Source: an uncultured Collinsella sp. (lineage in GTDB: Bacteria > Actinomycetota > Coriobacteriia > Coriobacteriales > Coriobacteriaceae). From it: 64,000 nucleotides of DNA. The stretch is from contig CATYZE010000005.1 in the NCBI GenBank assembly GCA_958415525.1, positions 1-64,000 of the forward strand, read 5' to 3'. The notes under the pieces were generated by a model. The model did no database searches. It was not told where the DNA came from and was given only the letters and a program-made list of their open reading frames with translations. The translations under genes were made by a program, and so were the position numbers. Shown one piece after another: positions 41,181 to 49,527 of this stretch (its first letter is position 1; every line of letters begins with the position of its first letter).

Positions 41181-43481
41181 CTACTTGATCTTGGTCGTAC
41201 CCGGTGCCAGGTTGGGGTCGGTCTCGTTGGCCTCGGTCTGGAAGTGCTCGGTGTACACGTTCTTGCCGTCGCGGAACATCTCGTAGTACTGCATCTTGGC
41301 GTAATCCTCGCGCGCCTTGGTGGCGGCTGCGGCAGCGGCGTCGTCACCGGTGACGTTGGAGGAGAGCGCCCAGCGCAGGCTGGCGTCCTCGTAGCCCACC
41401 GAGTTGATAGCGGGCAGCGACTCGCGCAGCGTCATATGCGCCTTCTGGTAGTCGGTCAGCGGTGCGCCGATCAGCTGCATGAGCTGCGTGGACAGGTAGT
41501 TGGTGGACAGGTCGTCGGTCTCGCTCGTCTGGTCACAGCCGGCAACGTCGTAGTTAGCCCAGATGATGTAATCGGTCTGCCACAGGCGCTCCTGATGGGT
41601 GGCGTCGTCCTCGTCGGTAAACCACTTATCGTTGAACTTGGACGGGAAGAACGGCTGGTGGTCGCCCCAGAACACCACGACCACCTTGCGGTCGAGCTTG
41701 CTCAAGGCGTTGAGGAAGTAACGCAGCGCCTGGTCGGACTGCTCGATGCACGAGACATACTCGTCGACATCGGAGAGCGTGCCGTCCTCGACGGTCTTGG
41801 CGTCCAGGTCGGTCGTGTCGATGTTCAGGTGCACCTGCTTGTCGACCGGCACCAGACCCGTATCGTAGCCCGAGTGGTTCTGCATGGTCACATCGAAGAT
41901 GAACTGCGGATCGGCGTTCTGGTCGAGCAGCTCCAGAATCTTGTCGTAGGTCGCCTGGTCGGTCACCATGCCGCGCAGGGTATCGGCGCCCTGGAAATCG
42001 TTGATGGACAGGAACTGGTCAAAGCCAAAGTCCTTATAGACGTTCTCGCGGTTCCAGTTGGTGGCGTGGTTGGGGTGCATGGCCGTGGTGGAATACCCGA
42101 GCGACTTGAACTGCTCGGCAAGATTCTCGGTCGTCTCCATGTTGTAGATGGTATAGGGATAGACGCCCGACCCCAGGTTGGCCATGGAGTTGCCGGTCAT
42201 AAACTCAAACTCGGTATTGGCGGTGCCGCCGCCGTAGGCACTCACGTAGAGCTTGCCGCGGCTGAGGCAGTTGGACAGGCTCTTAAAGTACTGCGGACCC
42301 TCGTAGCCGGCGTGCATGTTCTGGTAGATGGATAGGTCCGAGAAGGTCTCGTTCATGATGGCGATGACCGTGGGCTTCTCGCTGTCGAACTGCTCCTTTG
42401 CGGCGGTGCGTTCGTTGCTCTTGGCAGCGTCGGACTTGTCGTAGGCCTTGGCGTACTTTTTGAGCGTGGCCTTGGCATCGTCGACGGAGTAGTCGGCGGG
42501 TTTGGGCGGCTTGATGGACTGCGCTGCGCTAATGAAAGCGGGCAGGTAGCCCTCGCGCCAGTAGCTCTCGAGCGGACGCCAGGTGTAGACGGTGATGCCG
42601 AGGGTGTTGTAGTAGTCGACGAGCGTGACATGTGCGGTCACGCCGCCCAGGCACAGCACGGCCACGAGCAGGTTGGTGAGCAGCATACGCTTGGCGTTGG
42701 CGGCACCCTTCTGGCGGTGCGGCGCCACGATGCCGGCGTACTCGCACAGCAGCATCGAGATGGCGGTAAAGCCCATCGACAGCACGCAAAACAGCGAGAT
42801 CGAGAAGGTGTAGCCGTTGCCGGCGACCGCGGCGGCGGTGGAGATGGCCGAAAGGTCGCCCGGCTGGATGGGCATGGATTTAAACGTGATGACGAAGAAC
42901 TCGGCAATGCCCAGGACAAAGAGGGCGAAGGCCAGAACAGCCGGAGCTGCGCCGTGGCGCTGGAACAGGAAGAACAGGCCGGCCATGAGCGCGGTGATGA
43001 TGGCCCACTCGAGCAGGATGCACAGGGGGTAGACCCAGGTAAAGTCGTGGTTGGACGAGACCTCCATGCCCAGCAGCGCAAAGACGCCGGCGAGCAGCAG
43101 GCACAGGACGGCGGCGACGAGCGGTTTGCCCACAAAGGCGCCGCGCAGGCGGGCGAGCTTGCCGGTGGGGGCGGGGGCGTCGGGCGCGGCGAACGCAAAG
43201 ACGCGCGGGGCGATGCGATCGCGGGCGATGCTCGCCCAGGCGCAGCCGGTGAGAATGGCGTTGGTCAGGGTGAGCATCACAAAGGCGAGCGGCTCGTTTT
43301 GCGCCACGAGGCCAATGGCGCCCCAGACGGTCAAAAAGAGCTGGAACAGGCCAAAGGCGACGCTCCACCCAAGAGCGCTCTTGGCGACGGTGCCCGACTG
43401 AGCGCGAATGGCCTTGGCCTCGCGCAAAACAAGGTAGACGGTCGTCGCAAGACCGACGAGCGAGATAGCGGCTGCGAACAT
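41181..43481 (-). CDS. LTA synthase-like sulfatase-family membrane enzyme
   Basis: 766 residues. Eight or so membrane helices in the first 320, then an outside sulfatase-fold domain. NETFSDLSIY near 360 carries the catalytic Thr, GGGTANTEFEFMTG near 400 a metal and substrate region, and VVFWGDHQPFFP near 612 the metal-binding Asp-His pair. Family members such as LtaS move glycerol phosphate from phosphatidylglycerol to polymer, and others add phosphoglycerol or phosphoethanolamine to glycans. The exact product here is open. ATG at 43481 has GAGGAG 7 bases upstream. A GTG 15 bases earlier is less likely. Confidence 0.9.
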   Translation of the reverse strand: MFAAAISLVGLATTVYLVLREAKAIRAQSGTVAKSALGWSVAFGLFQLFLTVWGAIGLVAQNEPLAFVMLTLTNAILTGCAWASIARDRIAPRVFAFAAPDAPAPTGKLARLRGAFVGKPLVAAVLCLLLAGVFALLGMEVSSNHDFTWVYPLCILLEWAIITALMAGLFFLFQRHGAAPAVLAFALFVLGIAEFFVITFKSMPIQPGDLSAISTAAAVAGNGYTFSISLFCVLSMGFTAISMLLCEYAGIVAPHRQKGAANAKRMLLTNLLVAVLCLGGVTAHVTLVDYYNTLGITVYTWRPLESYWREGYLPAFISAAQSIKPPKPADYSVDDAKATLKKYAKAYDKSDAAKSNERTAAKEQFDSEKPTVIAIMNETFSDLSIYQNMHAGYEGPQYFKSLSNCLSRGKLYVSAYGGGTANTEFEFMTGNSMANLGSGVYPYTIYNMETTENLAEQFKSLGYSTTAMHPNHATNWNRENVYKDFGFDQFLSINDFQGADTLRGMVTDQATYDKILELLDQNADPQFIFDVTMQNHSGYDTGLVPVDKQVHLNIDTTDLDAKTVEDGTLSDVDEYVSCIEQSDQALRYFLNALSKLDRKVVVVFWGDHQPFFPSKFNDKWFTDEDDATHQERLWQTDYIIWANYDVAGCDQTSETDDLSTNYLSTQLMQLIGAPLTDYQKAHMTLRESLPAINSVGYEDASLRWALSSNVTGDDAAAAAATKAREDYAKMQYYEMFRDGKNVYTEHFQTEANETDPNLAPGTTKIK

Positions 43482-43695
43482 GCTGAGACTCCTCACAAAC
43501 TTAGAACCTACGAAAGCGGGGGTTTACCCGATTGTTACCAAGATATGCGCAGCATTTGAGGGCTGCGTACAACAACCAGCCATAATAACGCGCACGTGTG
43601 GCAGTGTTGCGCAATGGAGTGGCGACCTGCGCGATAATGGACGGGAATTACACGGAAACGTAAAGGCTTCTTAAAGAATTGGCGAGGATGAGGCG

Positions 43696-44568
43696 ATGAA
43701 CGAGCAGGTTTGCAAGACGGACATGGGCGGCGACGGAGCTGCGGCCGTGGATGCGTACGGCTATCCGGTTGAGACAACGGGCAACGCGGTGCTGGACATC
43801 TTGGAGCATCGCTCGTCTACGCGTGCCTTTGCGCGTGATGACGACGACCGTCCCGTGGCGGTGACCGACGAGCAGCGTGCGGCGATTCTGCATGCGGCGA
43901 GTCGCGCGCCGTCGGCGGGCGCCATGATGATGTATTCCATCGTGAGCATTCGCGAGCAGGCTACGCTCGATCGCTTGGCCGACCTGTGCGACCACCAGCC
44001 CATGATCGCCAAGGCCCCGTGGGCACTTATATTTGTGGTCGACTACGCCAAATGGATCGATCTGTTTGAGCACGTGGGTTGCTTTGAGCCCGAGTTTGCC
44101 GAGCGCACGGGCAAGGCGCCCCGCCGCGCGCCGGGTTTGGGCGACTTTGCCATCGCGGCGCAGGATGCCGTGATCGCCGCGCAAAACGCCGTGGTTGCCG
44201 CCGAGGCCTTGGGGCTGGGGAGCTGCTACATCGGTGATATCGTCGAGAATGCCGAGGAAGTTGCCGAGCTGCTCGATCTGCCGCCCTATACCATGCCGCT
44301 ATCGATGCTCATCATCGGCACGCCTCGCAAAGAGCGCCCGGCGATTGCTCATCCCGTGGTGAACCTGGTGCACGAGGAGCGCTATCGCCGGGCCGATGCC
44401 GCGACCATGGACGCGCAGGTGGCCGAGATGGACGCGATGTTCCGTCCACATGCCCGCGAGGTGGGCGAGCGCGTGGTGGATATCTACACCCGCAAACACA
44501 CGAGCCCCTTTATGGCCGAGATGAGCCGTTCCATGGAGTGGTGGTTCAAAAACTGGCTCGGAAAATGA
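43696..44568 (+). CDS. Nitroreductase-family FMN oxidoreductase (larger)
   Basis: 290 residues. HRSSTRAF near 39 (FMN phosphate), ASRAPSAGAMMMYSIV near 70 and GLGSCYIGDIVEN near 176 match NfsA/FRP-type nitroreductases. About 80 C-terminal residues beyond the core (from YRRADAA) form a helical extension with TRKHTSPFMAEMSRSM, seen in some anaerobe members. Substrate unknown. A family of hairpins with a GGGACAGTCCC core follows the stop. Confidence 0.88.
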   Translation: MNEQVCKTDMGGDGAAAVDAYGYPVETTGNAVLDILEHRSSTRAFARDDDDRPVAVTDEQRAAILHAASRAPSAGAMMMYSIVSIREQATLDRLADLCDHQPMIAKAPWALIFVVDYAKWIDLFEHVGCFEPEFAERTGKAPRRAPGLGDFAIAAQDAVIAAQNAVVAAEALGLGSCYIGDIVENAEEVAELLDLPPYTMPLSMLIIGTPRKERPAIAHPVVNLVHEERYRRADAATMDAQVAEMDAMFRPHAREVGERVVDIYTRKHTSPFMAEMSRSMEWWFKNWLGK

Positions 44569-44571
44569 CGG

Positions 44572-44602
44572 ATGCGGCAAAGGGACAGTCCCTTTGCCGC
44601 AT
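44572..44602. repeat. ATGCGGCAAAGGG palindrome, family E (copy 1)
   Basis: ATGCGGCAAAGGGA pairs with TCCCTTTGCCGCAT. A relative lies at 57805-57833, and its core resembles the hairpin at 18742. It probably ends the nitroreductase transcript. Confidence 0.8.
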
Positions 44603-44664
44603 TCCATATCGTCGCGGTGGTCTAAAGACTGTATAAATCTTTATCTAGCTGGGAAAACAGTGCA

Positions 44665-44691
44665 TTCAAACATGGGCCGATTACCTATAAT
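44665..44691 (+). promoter_or_regulatory. Promoter of the kup gene
   Basis: Perfect TATAAT at 44686-44691 with TTCAAA at 44665-44670 (15-bp spacer), 36 bp before the ATG. No c-di-AMP riboswitch is visible in the short leader. Confidence 0.55.
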
Positions 44692-44726
44692 CCCTTCGAA
44701 CATTAAAGTTGGGAGGAAACCGGCTT

Positions 44727-46754
44727 ATGGAACAAAAGGCCAAGGAGGCAGCCTCGCACGCTGCGATTCCTGTGAGCATCTCTGCGATGCTCGTCACGCT
44801 GGGCGTGGTGTACGGCGATATCGGCACCAGCCCTATGTATGTAACCAAGGCGCTCGTTGCCGGCAACGGCGGCATCGGAAGCGTCACGGAGGAGTTCGTG
44901 CTTGGCGCGCTCTCCCTTGTCGTGTGGACGGTCACGCTGCTGACGACCATCAAGTATGTGCTCATCTCGCTGCGCGCCGATAACCATGGTGAGGGCGGCA
45001 TCTTTGCCCTGTACAGCCTGGTCAAGCGCTGTGGCAAGTGGCTTATCATCCCCGCCATGCTGGGTGGCGCCGCGCTGCTCGCCGACGGCATCCTGACGCC
45101 GGCCGTTACCGTTACCACGGCCATCGAGGGCCTGCGCACCATCCCGGCGGTCCATGCCGTGCTGGGCGATGACCAGGGCCGCGTCGTCGCCATTACGCTC
45201 GCCATCATCATCGCGCTCTTTTTGGTGCAACGCATCGGTACGGCCAAGATCGGTCACGCCTTTGGCCCCATCATGACGCTGTGGTTCCTGTTCCTGGGCG
45301 GCACGGGTCTGTTTTTTGTCTTCCAGCACCCCGCCGTGCTGCTGTGCCTCAACCCGGTGCGCGGCATCGCCTTTTTGCTGAGCCCCAACAACCACGCGGG
45401 TATCATGATTCTGGGCAGCTGCTTCCTCGCCACCACCGGTGCCGAGGCGCTCTACTCCGACATGGGCCACGTCGGCCGCGGCAACATCTACGCCACCTGG
45501 CCGTTCGTTAAGTGCTGCCTGCTGCTTTCCTATATGGGCCAGGGCGCTTGGCTTATGAACAACGCTGCCAACCCCGAGCTCATGGGCATTGCCGACCTCA
45601 ACCCGTTCTACCAGATGCTCACCCCGGGCCTGCGCCCGTTTGCCGTAGGCCTTTCCACCGTTGCGGCCATCATCGCCTCGCAGGCGCTCATCACCGGCGC
45701 ATTCTCGCTGGTGTCCGAGGCCAGCCGTCTGGACCTTATGCCGCACATGCAGGTCTTCTACCCTGCCGAGACCAAGGGCCAGCTCTACATCCCCATGGTC
45801 AACAACGTCATGCTCGTGGGCTGCGTCATCGTGGTGCTGCTGTTCCAGAACTCGGCGCATATGGAAGCCGCCTACGGCCTTGCCATTACGCTGACTATGA
45901 TGTGTACCACGCTGCTGCTCTTCTTCTACCTGCACGAGGAGCGCAAGCTCAAGGTTGCTCCGTGGATCTTCGCGGCCTTCTTCCTTTTGCTCGAAGGCTT
46001 CTTCTTCGTGAGCTCGCTCACCAAGTTCTTCCACGGCGGCTACTTCACCATCCTCATGGCTGCACTCATCATGGGCATTATGGTGTGCTGGTACAACGGC
46101 ACGGCGGTCGAGCAGCGCCAGTTTACGCTGCTGCCGCTGCGCAGCTACCTGCCGCAGCTCAAGCGCCTGCGCGACGACGACCGTTACGAGCGCATGAGCG
46201 ACAACGTCGTGTACCTGACCAAGGATACCCATACCGACTACATCGACCGTGATATCGTCTACTCGATCTTGGACAAGCATCCCAAGCGCGCCCGCGCCTG
46301 GTGGTTCGTGAATGTCGAGACCATGGACGAGCCGCATACCTTTGCCTATTCGGTCGAGACGTTTGGCACCGACTACGTCTTCCGCGTGCACCTGTACCTG
46401 GGCTATAAGGTCAACCAGCGCGTTAACGCCTACCTGCGCCAGGTCGTTCAGGATCTCGCCGCCACCGGCGAGCTGCCCGCGCAAAAGCACGACTACTCGG
46501 TCTACAAGGACCCGGGCAACATCGGTACGTTCAAGTTCGTCATGATCCGCAAGCTGCTGGCGCCCGAGAGCGATGTGGAGCCCAGCGAGCGCACGGCCAT
46601 CACGCTCAAGTACATCATCCGCCGCGCCGCCGGCACGCCCGCGCGCTGGTACGGCCTGGAGAACTCCAACGTGAGCTTTGAGTATGTGCCGCTGTTCACC
46701 AAGTTCAAGGCCGTGAACAAGATGCAGCGCCTGGCGCCCAACGAGCGCCCGTAG
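44727..46754 (+). CDS. kup: KUP-family potassium uptake transporter
   Basis: 675 residues, about 12 membrane helices in the first 440 and a soluble tail. The family signature GVVYGDIGTSPMYV is near residue 20, and NHGEGGIFALYSL near 90 and ADGILTPAVTVTTA near 118 are also typical. It imports K+ with protons. GGGAGG precedes the ATG. Downstream come a small membrane peptide and kdpDE, all in the same direction, so the two-component system probably controls this transporter or shares its signal. Confidence 0.95.
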   Translation: MEQKAKEAASHAAIPVSISAMLVTLGVVYGDIGTSPMYVTKALVAGNGGIGSVTEEFVLGALSLVVWTVTLLTTIKYVLISLRADNHGEGGIFALYSLVKRCGKWLIIPAMLGGAALLADGILTPAVTVTTAIEGLRTIPAVHAVLGDDQGRVVAITLAIIIALFLVQRIGTAKIGHAFGPIMTLWFLFLGGTGLFFVFQHPAVLLCLNPVRGIAFLLSPNNHAGIMILGSCFLATTGAEALYSDMGHVGRGNIYATWPFVKCCLLLSYMGQGAWLMNNAANPELMGIADLNPFYQMLTPGLRPFAVGLSTVAAIIASQALITGAFSLVSEASRLDLMPHMQVFYPAETKGQLYIPMVNNVMLVGCVIVVLLFQNSAHMEAAYGLAITLTMMCTTLLLFFYLHEERKLKVAPWIFAAFFLLLEGFFFVSSLTKFFHGGYFTILMAALIMGIMVCWYNGTAVEQRQFTLLPLRSYLPQLKRLRDDDRYERMSDNVVYLTKDTHTDYIDRDIVYSILDKHPKRARAWWFVNVETMDEPHTFAYSVETFGTDYVFRVHLYLGYKVNQRVNAYLRQVVQDLAATGELPAQKHDYSVYKDPGNIGTFKFVMIRKLLAPESDVEPSERTAITLKYIIRRAAGTPARWYGLENSNVSFEYVPLFTKFKAVNKMQRLAPNERP

Positions 46755-46815
46755 GCGTCGGCGGGCTACACGGGGTTGATTATCGATGGATGAAGTAAAA
46801 GCCGGGGAGGAAAAC

Positions 46816-46986
46816 ATGGATGCAAGGACACTCGATGTCCGCGAGGTGGGTATCGACGCCGCCGAGGACCAGTTCTTCACGAACCGAGCCAACATGGACA
46901 TGGCCGATCGCGTGATCTCGGTCGTGGCGCTGGTATTTGCCGCGGCGTGCGTCTGCGCCTTGCTCGCGCACGTGCTGTTTGTCTAG
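46816..46986 (+). CDS. Small single-span membrane protein between kup and kdpD
   Basis: 56 residues: an acidic soluble start and one C-terminal membrane helix (VISVVALVFAAACVCALLAHVLF). GGGGAGG lies 6 bases before the ATG, so it is well translated. In kdp operons the tiny KdpF holds the pump together. This peptide is about twice as long and unrelated in sequence as far as I can see. It might be a subunit or regulator of the KUP transporter. That is a guess from place only. Confidence 0.7.
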   Translation: MDARTLDVREVGIDAAEDQFFTNRANMDMADRVISVVALVFAAACVCALLAHVLFV

Positions 46987-47017
46987 CGACTGCCGGTAGT
47001 AAAGGCTTTACACTTAG

Positions 47018-47054
47018 AACCACCACAAAGGTGCCTGGCCCCTTTGTGGTGGTT
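47018..47054. repeat. CCACCAC palindrome, family B
   Basis: AACCACCACAAAGG pairs with CCTTTGTGGTGGTT and is followed by TTTTG. It sits between the small peptide and kdpD and may end or weaken transcription there. Confidence 0.85.
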
Positions 47055-47082
47055 TTTGTTTTTGAGGGAGGGGTCGGTGCCG

Positions 47083-48708
47083 ATGGACGTCCGCGCGGAC
47101 GGCGATCTTGCCGAGAACTTTTGGTGGCGGCGCATGACCCTAACACGCCGCGGTCCTCTGTATGACACTTGCGTGTCGATGGGGCTTTTGGCGGCGGCGA
47201 CGGTCGTGGGCGCGCTACTCGACCGACCCGGTCTTGCCCCCAGCGTCATGATTGTGTACGTGCTCGCCGTGCAGCTGTGTGCGTTTTTCACCTGGAGCCG
47301 CCTGTACTGTCTGTTGAGCTCCGTTGCCGCCGTGGCGCTCTATAACTTTTTGTTTATCGAGCCGCGTTACTCGCTGACGTTTATCGATCGCATCCATCCC
47401 GGCATGTTTTTCATCATGTTCGTGGTCTCGCTCGTGTCGAGTTCAATCGCGCTGGCACTGCGCCGTGCCTTGGCACAGGCCGCTGCTAGCGACCGCCGTA
47501 CGCAGATGGTGCTCGAGACCAACCGCATGTTGCAGCGCTGCGCCGACGAGCCGCAGATTGTGCATGCCATGGCCACGCAGCTGGCGCGCCTTTCGGGCTG
47601 CCCGGTCGTGTGGTACAGCGCCGATACCGAGGATGATGACCTGCTGCCGCGCGCGACCTATACGGCGGTGGGCGATGCCGCGCCGGTGCACCATCTGGCG
47701 CCCCAGATGCCGCCGCTGCTCTCGGCTTCGGCCTACGTGGGAACGCCGCTCGACGCCACGTTTGGCGGCTCGGCGTTTTATGGCATCTACCTGACGGTTC
47801 GCACGGGCGACGGCTTCGTGCGCTCGGGCGACCCCGCCTCGGTGGTGGGCGTGCTGGCTATCGTTGCTGAGCCCGACGTGCTGACGCACGAGGAGCGGAC
47901 ACTTGCCGATGCCATCGTGAGCGAAGGCGAGCTGGCACTCGATCGCGCCCGCGCCATGGAGGCCCGCGAGGAGGCGGCGGTGCTCGCCAAAAATGAGCAG
48001 CTGCGCGCCAACCTGCTACGCTCCATCTCGCACGACCTACGCACGCCGCTCACCAGTATTTCGGGCAATGCCGATGTGCTGCTCGACCAGGGCTCGACCG
48101 GCACCGCCGTGCTCGACGCCCAGACGCGCCGCGGCCTGCTCCTGTCCATTCGCTCGGATGCACAATGGCTCAACGCCACCGTCGAGAACCTGCTCGCCAT
48201 CACCAAGCTCGAGGGCGGCGGCATGCATCTGTCGACAACGCTCGAGCTCATGGACGATATCGTCGAGGAGGCGCTGCGCCACGTGAACCCGGCCGTGCGC
48301 GAGCACGATCTTAAGGTGGTGGCGTGCGACGAGCCGGCGCTCGTCAATGTCGATGCGCGCCTGATGGTGCAGCTGGTGGTGAATCTGGTGAACAACGCCA
48401 TCACGTATACGCCCGCAGGCTCGCATATCGTGATTTCGATTGGCGTCGACGATGGGCGCGTGACGTGCTCGGTGGCCGATGACGGCCCGGGCATTGCGCC
48501 CGAGGACCGCGAGCGCATCTTTGAGTCGTTCTATACCGCCAACCATGGCCTGGCCGATAGCCAACGCAGCGTGGGGCTGGGGCTTTCGCTTTGCCGCTCC
48601 ATTGCGTTGGCGCATGGCGGTAGCATAGAGGTTGCCGCGGCGGACCCGCACGGCTCGGTCTTTACGATTGAGCTTCCCGCCGCCGATGTTTCGTTTGATA
48701 AGGAGTAG
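47083..48708 (+). CDS. kdpD: KdpD-like sensor histidine kinase, short form
   Basis: 541 residues against about 890 in E. coli KdpD. It lacks the N-terminal KdpD and universal-stress-protein domains. It starts with the four-helix DUF4118 membrane part (about 30-130, YNFLFIEPRYSLTF), then a GAF-like region, the phospho-acceptor HisKA (SISHDLRTPLTSISG near 325) and the HATPase (NLVNNAITYTPAGS, DDGPGIAPEDRERIF, GLGLSLCRSI). It should phosphorylate the next gene product in response to K+ or turgor. The ATG at 47083 has GGAGGGG upstream; GTG 47077 is a less likely alternative. Confidence 0.88.
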   Translation: MDVRADGDLAENFWWRRMTLTRRGPLYDTCVSMGLLAAATVVGALLDRPGLAPSVMIVYVLAVQLCAFFTWSRLYCLLSSVAAVALYNFLFIEPRYSLTFIDRIHPGMFFIMFVVSLVSSSIALALRRALAQAAASDRRTQMVLETNRMLQRCADEPQIVHAMATQLARLSGCPVVWYSADTEDDDLLPRATYTAVGDAAPVHHLAPQMPPLLSASAYVGTPLDATFGGSAFYGIYLTVRTGDGFVRSGDPASVVGVLAIVAEPDVLTHEERTLADAIVSEGELALDRARAMEAREEAAVLAKNEQLRANLLRSISHDLRTPLTSISGNADVLLDQGSTGTAVLDAQTRRGLLLSIRSDAQWLNATVENLLAITKLEGGGMHLSTTLELMDDIVEEALRHVNPAVREHDLKVVACDEPALVNVDARLMVQLVVNLVNNAITYTPAGSHIVISIGVDDGRVTCSVADDGPGIAPEDRERIFESFYTANHGLADSQRSVGLGLSLCRSIALAHGGSIEVAAADPHGSVFTIELPAADVSFDKE

Positions 48709-48712
48709 CGCC

Positions 48713-49426
48713 GTGCCGAACTCTGCCGTAAAACCGCTCATCTTGGTCGTTGAGGACGACCCCGCCGTTCGCAACCTTATCGTTGCCGCGCTCGAGGCGC
48801 ACGGCTTGCGCCATATGGCCGTGGAGACCGCCCATGCCGCTATCGCCGCCGCCTCGTCGCAGACGCCGAGCATCGTGCTGCTCGATCTGGGCCTGCCCGA
48901 TATGGACGGCGTCAAGGTGGTGGAGTCGGTGCGCACATGGTCGGGCATGCCGATCATTGTGGTCTCGGCGCGCAGCGAGGACGCGGACAAGATCCGGGCG
49001 CTCGATGCCGGTGCCGACGACTACCTGACCAAGCCGTTTTCGGTCGAGGAGCTGCTGGCGCGCATTCGCACGACGCTCAGGCGTCTTTCGTATGCACAGA
49101 CGGGCGGCGTTGCCTCCGAGGGCGCGTTCGATACCGGCGAGCTGCATATTGATTACGACGCCGGCATCGCCACGATGGATGGCGAAGAACTGCACCTGAC
49201 ACCCATCGAGTACAAGCTGCTTTGCCTGCTGGCGCACAACGCCGACAAGGTGCTGACGCACCAGTTTATCCTGCACGAGATCTGGGGCACGGCGACCAAG
49301 AGCGACCTCGCGAGTCTGCGCGTCTTTATGGGCACGCTGCGCAAAAAGATCGAGTCCGACCCCGCGCACCCGCGCTACATCCAAACCCACGTAGGCATCG
49401 GCTACCGCCTGGTCACCCAAGGCTAA
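48713..49426 (+). CDS. kdpE: KdpE-like OmpR-family response regulator
   Basis: 237 residues. Receiver domain with phospho-acceptor Asp in VLLDLGLPDMDG, acidic pair VVEDD, and Lys in LTKPF. The C-terminal winged helix (LHLTPIEYKLLCLL, then IQTHVGIGYRLV) is typical of OmpR/KdpE. The start is GTG with AAGGAG upstream, 4 bp after the kdpD stop. No kdpFABC is seen in this window. Confidence 0.92.
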   Translation: MPNSAVKPLILVVEDDPAVRNLIVAALEAHGLRHMAVETAHAAIAAASSQTPSIVLLDLGLPDMDGVKVVESVRTWSGMPIIVVSARSEDADKIRALDAGADDYLTKPFSVEELLARIRTTLRRLSYAQTGGVASEGAFDTGELHIDYDAGIATMDGEELHLTPIEYKLLCLLAHNADKVLTHQFILHEIWGTATKSDLASLRVFMGTLRKKIESDPAHPRYIQTHVGIGYRLVTQG

Positions 49427-49457
49427 GCTGCCCCTGCTTTTAGCTACCCGATCAGTG

Positions 49458-49524
49458 AGTTGCGGTGAAATAGTTCCTGTTTATGCCGTTATCTGGCCTT
49501 TTTAGGAACTATTCCACCGCAACT
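49458..49524. repeat. AGTTGCGGTG palindrome, family C (copy 2)
   Basis: AGTTGCGGTGAAATAGTTCCT at 49458 begins an arm that pairs with 49504-49524 (21 bp, one mismatch), followed by TTTTTT. Same family as 25354-25420. It lies between converging kdpE and rlmKL and can act as a terminator. Confidence 0.88.
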
Positions 49525-49527
49525 TTT

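Noticed and set aside
44603..44726. c-di-AMP riboswitch upstream of kup
   Set aside because: The promoter lies only 36 bp before the start codon, too short for the riboswitch, and no ydaO-like core is seen.
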